In this document: positions 57,530-64,000 of the stretch, piece by piece
How the letters are laid out: every line of letters begins with the position of its first letter
Position numbering within the stretch: the stretch's first letter is position 1
Source: Paraphysomonas bandaiensis
Taxonomy: Eukaryota > Chrysophyceae
NCBI GenBank assembly: GCA_965644295.1
Contig: CBFFRP010000329.1
Location: forward strand, 1 to 64,000
Direction: 5' to 3'
Length of the DNA stretch: 64,000 nt
The notes under the pieces: generated by a model
The model's database searches: none
Told to the model about the DNA's origin: nothing
Seen by the model: the letters and a program-made list of their open reading frames with translations, nothing else
Program-made: the position numbers and the translations under genes

Positions 57530-58591
57530 ATGAAACGTGAAACAAATTCCAACACTTCCAGAACCTTCACTCCAAAGTTTGTTCTTCCCCCCTCCTATCA
57601 ACCAACCAACATTGATGCGCAGATCAAAAATGCTATCAGAGAACAGAAGAAAGCCAAAGCTGACACTCCCCAGCTAGAGCTCCCATCGGTACGCACCTTT
57701 CTGGGATGGGAAAATGACCTACCTGTGGGAGAGTACAAAACACTCGTCCTTACAAACATAAAAGCTGCTGATGATGCCACCTTCCTGGGGATAACACACT
57801 ACCTTATCCATGAGTTGGGGTTTCCCATTCAACCCCCTACCCCCCAAGACATCGCTACCTTCAGGGCAGCCAAGGATGCACGAACGTGTTCAGACTTACC
57901 CGCTCCCACAGCGAGTAGGGTAGTCCGAGCGTTCGACCTAGGCAGACCTGGGTACGAAGTCCGACAGGGCATGGGAGCGAATGTTACCGCTGACTCATGT
58001 ATGTACTCCTCCCCTCTATGCTTTGACCTCCATGTAGAAACGGGCACATCAGTCGATGACAAAGGCCTCCTTCGGACCGAACGCCGACATGTCCAGATAT
58101 CACTTTTCCGAACGCCACGAGAACTCTTCGTGGGTCGCACCAAGGATGAGCCCTCGCTGATACCAGTGGCGGCTATATATGGGCTACATGCAGACTCAGC
58201 GCACACCAGACCTGCACATGCCTTTAGGTTACGAAACACGCTGGATATGCTTCTCCGAACGGGAGGTTTCCCCACGCCACCTCTATACGAAGTATTCTGG
58301 ACTCTAACACACTATAGAGGCAAGACTCGAGCCACTGATAAAACATATAGGTTCTATCAGATTCTATTACTCCACGATCCCATTCACGATCAGGATCTAA
58401 GAGCTAAATTCTATAAAGCACTCTTCAATAATGAAATAGGAGGACATGTCGAAATCAACCTCGGCTCACTCTGTTGTAGAATGGTCAGCACTGAAACACC
58501 CACGCAAAAGCAGTCCAACTGGACACCGTCTCAAGAACTCTTCCGCATCGCTGTCTGCTCTGAAACACTCCTATCTCCCATCCAAGTCTGA
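57530..58591 (+). CDS. Retroelement frame 1, first segment, ends in TGA in phase with the next
   Basis: 354 codons from ATG 57530, the most likely start (the frame is open back to ATG 56756). The protein holds a basic N-terminus (KRETNSN), a helix rich in K and A (NAIREQKKAKAD) and a globular part with YKTLVLTNIKAADDATFLG and YRFYQILLLHDPIHDQ. I recognise no family; a gag-like or RNA-binding role is possible by position. It stops at TGA 58589-58591 followed by C, and the reading frame continues beyond. Confidence 0.55.
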   Translation: MKRETNSNTSRTFTPKFVLPPSYQPTNIDAQIKNAIREQKKAKADTPQLELPSVRTFLGWENDLPVGEYKTLVLTNIKAADDATFLGITHYLIHELGFPIQPPTPQDIATFRAAKDARTCSDLPAPTASRVVRAFDLGRPGYEVRQGMGANVTADSCMYSSPLCFDLHVETGTSVDDKGLLRTERRHVQISLFRTPRELFVGRTKDEPSLIPVAAIYGLHADSAHTRPAHAFRLRNTLDMLLRTGGFPTPPLYEVFWTLTHYRGKTRATDKTYRFYQILLLHDPIHDQDLRAKFYKALFNNEIGGHVEINLGSLCCRMVSTETPTQKQSNWTPSQELFRIAVCSETLLSPIQV

Positions 58592-59296
58592 CAAGCCTGT
58601 GAGGCTATAGGTATCCCATCCACGGACATAGAGGACATCATTTGGACCGCCCGCAACCCACTCACAAGCGGGCGCAAAGAAAAAGAACGCTTAGTTGAAC
58701 AAACCTACATTTACCTGGACGACAGGAATACCAAGATCAAACTCTGTTGGGAAATCTCACGCACAGGTATCGTGCCTTTACTGCGCAAAGCTCTGGGTGA
58801 CGAAACTCTAAGGCTTCTCTATCACACCATAGCAGTCCCCCCTGGCCTCCCTACTCAGCGGTTTCTATACGGCCTCCATAAGGCCACAGACACAGCAACA
58901 AACGCCCCTCCCATAATACCGCCTCCAACGTCCCTTCAACCCTTCGGTCCAACTGTTGCTCCACAAATGCAGACCGATACACCGCGATCGTACACTCCCA
59001 AACGACAGCGACAGATGGACACATCCCCATCAACAGAGCCAGCACCAGCTCCCACCTGCCCAGAGCTCTGCGAAATAGCTCTACACATCGCTTCAGATCT
59101 TGTACCTCTGTCAAAAATCCATGCCATCCTCGCGCAAATGGAAAACGCGGTTGCAGCTCTCTATGAGATCGATGCTGGGGCGACTCTCACGGTACTTGAT
59201 TACTATAAAAACAAGGTAGATCACAGTATCCCAGAAAGGTCCTCAGAAGAACACTCTCGGGTGGACTCGGACATCTTCGGCTCCGACTCCAACTGA
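58592..59296 (+). CDS. Retroelement frame 1, second segment between two TGA codons
   Basis: 235 codons with no own ATG near the start, in the same phase as the segments on both sides. It finishes the globular region of segment one (QACEAIGIP, LLRKALGDETLRLLYHTI). A proline-, threonine- and glutamine-rich linker follows, then a helical piece (ELCEIALHIASDLVPLSKI) and an acidic serine end. It stops at TGA 59294-59296, again followed by C. Confidence 0.5.
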   Translation, partial: QACEAIGIPSTDIEDIIWTARNPLTSGRKEKERLVEQTYIYLDDRNTKIKLCWEISRTGIVPLLRKALGDETLRLLYHTIAVPPGLPTQRFLYGLHKATDTATNAPPIIPPPTSLQPFGPTVAPQMQTDTPRSYTPKRQRQMDTSPSTEPAPAPTCPELCEIALHIASDLVPLSKIHAILAQMENAVAALYEIDAGATLTVLDYYKNKVDHSIPERSSEEHSRVDSDIFGSDSN

Positions 59297-61888
59297 CTCC
59301 TACTGGACTGGGACACAACGAACATCAAACGTACACTCATAGAAGTGTCCGCAGCTGCTCACACGTGGTTATCCCCCAGTCCACACTTACATATCCATAG
59401 TTGGCCCTCACCTGACACAACGACCTTCGCCTGTAGCACCCACATGCGTCCACCACGTAAACCGCCAGACAAACAGTCGAGATCCACCAGTGTACATCCC
59501 ACGAAAAGGCACCAAGGACCGCACTTTTCCTGTGATAATAGTGGTGATGGACCACGAAAACGGCCGGCCTCGACACAACGTAAGCGAAACAACCTCCGGC
59601 GGCTCAGTCGCAAACGAACTCTGCAACAATTTCGTGAAGGAACAATCCAGTCCCTCCCTCCACACATACAACGTCAACAGACACGAAACAAGCTCCGCAT
59701 CCGTGCCCACAACAAGCAAGCATGGCGAGAGCATTTACAACACCTGGCACAACAGTGTGTAGACACACACAACATCGTGACCACTCCTATACCTGACACA
59801 GCACCCACAGCTGTTACAGCACCCCCCCGTCCAGAAGACTCCACACATACTATTTGCCTCCCTCCGCCCACAGTGGAGGACGAACAAGAGAGAACAATCA
59901 CTGACACAAGTGTACTGCCTCAACTATTTGTGCCGCACCCTCTGCCAGCTGCCTTCACGGACCCCGGACTGCAGAATTGGTCCTTCTACTCGCCCAGCGG
60001 TCTGTTAGCCATTGCCATACACGAAGAGGTGGTTCACAGTGTCATGTCCATGCTACAATCGAGGCACGCTTTAGAACGCATAGAACAGCACCTCAGATGT
60101 TCGCTTGAGGAGGGGAAAATGCTGGTTGCACGTCACTACACACACACAGAATACAACAACACACCAATGGAGGGCTTCTGCGGACTAGCTGCTATTGCCG
60201 CAATATACCACAAACAACCGGAGGAGGACCACTACCCGTATTTAAATCCCGATGATCCAGCCTCGAAAGCAAAACTGCTCCAAGTCATTCAGACAAGCAG
60301 GACGGTACTTAGTACCTACACGCTCGCTGAAGCCAAGATGCTTAACTTTGCATGCATCCGGAAGAAGCTCCGACAGCAGCTAACAACGTACAACAAAGCA
60401 CTACGCCGCAAACGACCAACTGCTGTCGGAATACCCCCAGAGCAATGGGGCTACACAGACATCATAGCCCTCCTGGCAGAAACCCTGAGTATACGAATTC
60501 GTATCTGGCAAGATTCACCAGTGGACCTTGGCCACAACTGGGCGTACTGGTCTACCCACCATTCCTCCTTCCTTCCACAAACTCAATTCCTTCCATCTTA
60601 TGATGTGTTTTGCTCCAACGACCACTTCTTCCTGGACACCAAATACCCGGTGGAGTTGGAACTACACGCGCTACTCGAGAGAATTCCTGACCTCGTCATC
60701 ATGCGTCTCCAAAATGTGTTGCAATATCATTCCAAGGGAATGCAAGGAGTACATCGTGCCAGGTCCATCAACCATCCCTCCCACGCCCTTCAGGGGAAGG
60801 AATTCTCTTCCGATAACAGCGGTGACGGACCCAGCAAATCCACCCACACATTACCCTTACCCACTAAGGATGCCACCACACCGTATGCAACTCTATTTGA
60901 CTATTTCCCAGTCAAACGGAGGCCACCTACCACCAACCCTACTCAACTGAACACCATGGGAACTCCAGCATTAGCCCCAGACGGCCCATCCTCACACTCC
61001 ACTACCACTCCTGACATCAGGCCGGATGCACTGCCCAAGGACATTGCCACACACCCCCGACACTACACAGAGGGCTGGGGTCACACGCCCTTTCACTCCG
61101 ATCTGCTGATGAACAACTGGGTTAGATATGATGAAACCCAAACCATTGCTGCCTCCCCACAGGGAAACCTTTTAAAAGAAATATATGCACACATGCTATC
61201 CCCTGCCTGTACAGACATATGGGAAGGATTCATAGCCAAGGCTTCCAGGACGGACAACTATGATCTCATGATATCATTCACGCTACCAGAGCACAAATTG
61301 GATACCACGCACAGCGCCCTACTAGTTGCCCAGCATCTCGCGAATGGCAACAAACCCTGGGCAGACTCCACTCATGTTGTATCTAGGCATGTGCGGACCC
61401 TTTGCCTGACAAAGGGTATTCCCTCAACAGCCACTGTTAGTCTCCGTAAGACACTCATGCAATATGAATCCTCGACTCCACACACAGGACTACATCTAGA
61501 CACGGAGGATTTCCAACTGCTACTCGATCTTCTCTCCATACCATACAGACTATGGGACGCTGTTCAACCGCACCTGGCGCCTGGTTGGGCACAGCTGTCA
61601 CCATTCTCCAGACAGGCACTAACAGTGCACGCTTCTACCAACACTGTGGTAACCCATGACATCATACGCAGCCAGCATGGGTTTCACATACTCAATGCAA
61701 CAAATATCCCCACCTGCATCATGCACGCTCTAACACGGACTCAGGAGCGGCTATCCTGTTTTCTACAACACCAGACCTCCAGACAGAGCACCAATATCCT
61801 CTGGACTTCTGAGCCGTCAACTGTACCACCTATGCTACATGAGCACAGAGAGCAACAGGAACAGAGGGAAGTAATTGCAGTCTCCTAA
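59297..61888 (+). CDS. Retroelement frame 1, third segment with OTU-like domain and a decayed second copy
   Basis: 863 codons, open in the same phase from the TGA to TAA 61886-61888. Numbering from the GTG at 59345, an OTU-like fold lies at about 270-440. It has a cysteine in MEGFCGLAA (279), the helix WGYTDIIALLAETLSIRIRIW, and a histidine in SNDHFFLD (427). OTU enzymes are cysteine proteases that often remove ubiquitin. A second stretch at about 645-780 repeats the pattern (FQLLLDLLSIPYRLWD, then HGFHILN) but the cysteine position reads as Ser/Ala. The short motif FS-x-DNSGDGP-x-K occurs twice, one at the N-terminus and one between the two copies. Confidence 0.55.
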   Translation, partial: LLLDWDTTNIKRTLIEVSAAAHTWLSPSPHLHIHSWPSPDTTTFACSTHMRPPRKPPDKQSRSTSVHPTKRHQGPHFSCDNSGDGPRKRPASTQRKRNNLRRLSRKRTLQQFREGTIQSLPPHIQRQQTRNKLRIRAHNKQAWREHLQHLAQQCVDTHNIVTTPIPDTAPTAVTAPPRPEDSTHTICLPPPTVEDEQERTITDTSVLPQLFVPHPLPAAFTDPGLQNWSFYSPSGLLAIAIHEEVVHSVMSMLQSRHALERIEQHLRCSLEEGKMLVARHYTHTEYNNTPMEGFCGLAAIAAIYHKQPEEDHYPYLNPDDPASKAKLLQVIQTSRTVLSTYTLAEAKMLNFACIRKKLRQQLTTYNKALRRKRPTAVGIPPEQWGYTDIIALLAETLSIRIRIWQDSPVDLGHNWAYWSTHHSSFLPQTQFLPSYDVFCSNDHFFLDTKYPVELELHALLERIPDLVIMRLQNVLQYHSKGMQGVHRARSINHPSHALQGKEFSSDNSGDGPSKSTHTLPLPTKDATTPYATLFDYFPVKRRPPTTNPTQLNTMGTPALAPDGPSSHSTTTPDIRPDALPKDIATHPRHYTEGWGHTPFHSDLLMNNWVRYDETQTIAASPQGNLLKEIYAHMLSPACTDIWEGFIAKASRTDNYDLMISFTLPEHKLDTTHSALLVAQHLANGNKPWADSTHVVSRHVRTLCLTKGIPSTATVSLRKTLMQYESSTPHTGLHLDTEDFQLLLDLLSIPYRLWDAVQPHLAPGWAQLSPFSRQALTVHASTNTVVTHDIIRSQHGFHILNATNIPTCIMHALTRTQERLSCFLQHQTSRQSTNILWTSEPSTVPPMLHEHREQQEQREVIAVS

Positions 61889-62210
61889 GGAGTAATTCAG
61901 TAATTGATGATAACTGCAAAATGAAAAAAGAAATTAACCGTTTGCGTTTCTTGCAATCGTAAGTTTAATGAGTATTGTCTATTGTATTTTGCATGCAGCA
62001 ATAACAATAAAGTAATAAACATGTTAAGAACCTAAAAACAGCTTGATAATATTACCTTACTTTTATCAACATTCAAGCTGCTGTATAACTTTTCTTAAAA
62101 TATGTATATTCAACTAGAAATCATTAATGAAAATATTTGGGAAAAATTTTTTCCCAAGTTTGAAAATAGTTTGCTTCTTGTCACCGAGAGCTCGACGTCA
62201 ACTACCACAG
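61889..62210 (+). other. AT-rich spacer between the two retroelement frames
   Basis: 322 bp, markedly AT-rich (tttcttgcaatcgtaagttt) against the C-rich frames on both sides. It may serve as an internal promoter or reinitiation region, or be a remnant of an intergenic insert; nothing specific is identified. Confidence 0.5.
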
Positions 62211-64000
62211 ATGAACCCCACGGACCGTCGACAACTCAGGCTCCATATGTGCGACATGAGCAGAGTCTACCGCCTCACCCTCAGACCCTCAGCCCTTCGC
62301 ACACAACAACATATCCCTAGTGATGGGTACTGCGCATACAGCACACTCTATCATCTGCACATTCTTGCTTCAAGCAGGCGACACACTCGCTCCTGTCTGA
62401 AATTAGACCTCAAACAACGCAAGGACCGTCACACGCTAGCATCTTTCATAAATACATTAGGCACCCAAGCGTTCGACATAATGCAACGGGAGTGCATGGC
62501 CCATCACACACTTCAGCCACTACGACATAAGTTAGATCACGCACAGGCCGCACTTTTAATACCTACTAAAACAACATACACTACGGAAGACGACATAACT
62601 CACTGGCTCTCAGTGCGAGAAGTCCACCTTTTAGCCTCTACTATCAACCCCTGCACGACGTGGGCGCAAAATGGTAATTACCTCAGCATTGTAGGCATCC
62701 CTACTGACAAAGTAGCTTATAACATCGCATGGAAGGTGGACGAACTTAGGGACGCTATTCGTGATAACTACTACCATGTCATACTACAAGATGCTCACTA
62801 CTTCCTCTTAGACCCTGCCGGTCTTTCTACTGCCCTAGACAACGCCCTACTATCTCTTGAAAACACCTTGGCCACCAGTATACTCTCAACGGCTGACCCC
62901 ATCGCTCCACCTACACTCCCCGCGGACTCAATCACGAACAACAATAGGACATCAAAGATGACCAGCACCAGAACAACCTCGTCAAGCAGCACCAAGTTAG
63001 CACGAACAAATCGACAGATTCTGCAGGCTTCAACCCCTGGAGCACTACCATCGCACAAGAAGATGCAGTTGAAACACGCCCAAACTGCGTTGACAAGTCG
63101 ATGCCAGCCAACCCGGAAAGCCAAAAAGGTCGTAAATTACGATGAAAGTGACCAACCAACGAACCTTCACAACTCACACCCAACCACGACCACACGAACG
63201 ATCAGACCAACTCCAGCACTAGATACCACCGGCTGGGACAGGGACTGGTCAAGAAAGTTCTACATTGCGTACGCCGATAACACTGCCAAAGGACTATCCC
63301 TTTATGCGAAGAACACATTCCCAGCAGACGTCATCATTGCTGAGTACAAAGGCAAACGCTATCCACTAACAAAGATGAGTCAGTCTACAAGGCGTTCTGA
63401 TTACATAGTTCAAGACAGTACTGGTACCTTCGCAATAGATGGCTTTGACCAAGTCCGACAATGTGTAACATGCGAAGCTGGGTATATTAATGACCCCCTA
63501 GCCACAAATATGGCTAATGTCAAGTTTGTCACGAAAAATAAACGCCTCTATGTCCGTACAATACGTTCCATTGCTAAGGATGAAGAACTTCTCATCAACT
63601 ACGGACATCATTATTGGTGTGATCAACGCTGGCCACTTGAGATATTAATCCAAGCCAGGGCTGCGTACGACAGCGACATAGGCGGTGCCAATATAGCAGT
63701 ATGGGACAGACTCCTTGCAGACAAGAGTGGAACTCCTACAGAGACCTCCAGCAGCATCCCCAAGGATCCCTCGGGAGCAGCCATGGGACTCCGACTCTCC
63801 ACATGGAACACAAATGGCAATCCGGCATCACACACAGGTAAAGCCCAAGCTATCATCCGACACTTTAAGCGGCAAAAATTGGACGTGCTCCTATTACAGG
63901 ATGTCCGTCTAACAGAAACTCAGGCCAACTTCTTCACGCGTATCATCGAAGATGCACTCCAGGGAACAAGAATATGCCTCTTCCTCAGCAAGCAGCCAAA
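62211..64000 (+). CDS. Retroelement frame 2: OTU-like, SET and AP-endonuclease domains (partial)
   Basis: Open from ATG 62211 to the window edge without a stop, at least 596 codons. Residues 35-205 look OTU-like: SDGYCAYSTLYH (Cys 41), the helix HWLSVREVHLLASTI (from about 130) and DAHYFLLD (His 196). A basic Ser/Thr-rich linker follows. Residues 350-476 look like a SET methyltransferase domain: KGLSLYAKNTFPADVIIAEY, then GYINDPLATNMANVKF in place of the usual RFINHSCxPN, and DEELLINYGHHYW. From Met 525 the AP-endonuclease fold begins (LRLSTWNTNGNP, then KLDVLLLQDVRLTE, with Asp where Glu is usual). RT is expected downstream. Confidence 0.7.
   Translation, partial: MNPTDRRQLRLHMCDMSRVYRLTLRPSALRTQQHIPSDGYCAYSTLYHLHILASSRRHTRSCLKLDLKQRKDRHTLASFINTLGTQAFDIMQRECMAHHTLQPLRHKLDHAQAALLIPTKTTYTTEDDITHWLSVREVHLLASTINPCTTWAQNGNYLSIVGIPTDKVAYNIAWKVDELRDAIRDNYYHVILQDAHYFLLDPAGLSTALDNALLSLENTLATSILSTADPIAPPTLPADSITNNNRTSKMTSTRTTSSSSTKLARTNRQILQASTPGALPSHKKMQLKHAQTALTSRCQPTRKAKKVVNYDESDQPTNLHNSHPTTTTRTIRPTPALDTTGWDRDWSRKFYIAYADNTAKGLSLYAKNTFPADVIIAEYKGKRYPLTKMSQSTRRSDYIVQDSTGTFAIDGFDQVRQCVTCEAGYINDPLATNMANVKFVTKNKRLYVRTIRSIAKDEELLINYGHHYWCDQRWPLEILIQARAAYDSDIGGANIAVWDRLLADKSGTPTETSSSIPKDPSGAAMGLRLSTWNTNGNPASHTGKAQAIIRHFKRQKLDVLLLQDVRLTETQANFFTRIIEDALQGTRICLFLSKQP

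Larger units (their letters stand above)
57530..64000 (+). mobile_element. Probable non-LTR retrotransposon with OTU-like, SET and AP-endonuclease domains (3' part outside window)
   Basis: Two long frames on the plus strand share a C-rich base composition unlike the host genes. Neither shows introns. The second ends the window within an AP-type endonuclease, the domain that precedes reverse transcriptase in many LINEs. No LTR-like repeat is visible. The element type is inferred, because reverse transcriptase itself is not in the window. Confidence 0.65.

Noticed and set aside
3012-59296. Possibility that TGA encodes an amino acid throughout this genome
   Set aside because: None of the fifteen host genes needs an in-frame TGA, their conserved tryptophans are TGG, and two host genes end plausibly with TGA.

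Overview
The window is nuclear DNA of a eukaryote, most likely a microalga or another protist. It holds fifteen recognisable or clearly spliced host genes with short GT-AG introns (mostly 40-130 bp). The oxidosqualene cyclase carries all three residues diagnostic of cycloartenol synthase, and there is a calcium-dependent protein kinase with EF-hands fused to the kinase. These two point away from animals and fungi. I cannot name the lineage. Stop codons of the host genes are TAA (8), TAG (5) and TGA (2), so the code looks standard.

Layout. 1-8161: a nearly complete, young Ty3/gypsy retrotransposon (identical LTRs, gag-TGA-pol) inserted into a gag-like gene of another element (8162-9293). 9641-12124: a broken Copia-type element on the minus strand. 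12.1-16.2 kb: microsatellite, dispersed SINE-like repeats and otherwise empty DNA. 16.2-56.2 kb: the host gene region, in order sulfotransferase, VWA-domain protein, branched-chain ketoacid dehydrogenase E1-beta, SKA1-like protein, TBC-TLD protein, a Cys-rich membrane protein, CDPK, AFG1-type ATPase, a FAM133-like basic protein, a DusA-type dihydrouridine synthase, cycloartenol synthase, BCNT/SWC5, syntaxin, a TPM-RING membrane protein and an RCC1-repeat protein. Two hAT-type non-autonomous transposons and several copies of two dispersed repeat families lie between them. 57.5-64.0 kb: a large retroelement that runs off the right edge.

Gene organisation is striking. Six gene pairs are head-to-head, five of them with only 421-608 bp between start codons, and several of these shared upstream regions carry ATGT/ACAT tetranucleotide tracts and GTATAC-type motifs. 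One such tract has grown to about 1.5 kb.

The most unusual system is the right-hand retroelement. Its first frame is interrupted by two in-frame TGA codons and carries an OTU-like cysteine-protease-type domain plus what looks like a second copy that has lost its cysteine. Its second frame joins another OTU-like domain, a SET (histone-methyltransferase-type) domain and the start of an AP-type endonuclease. Reverse transcriptase would be expected just beyond the window.
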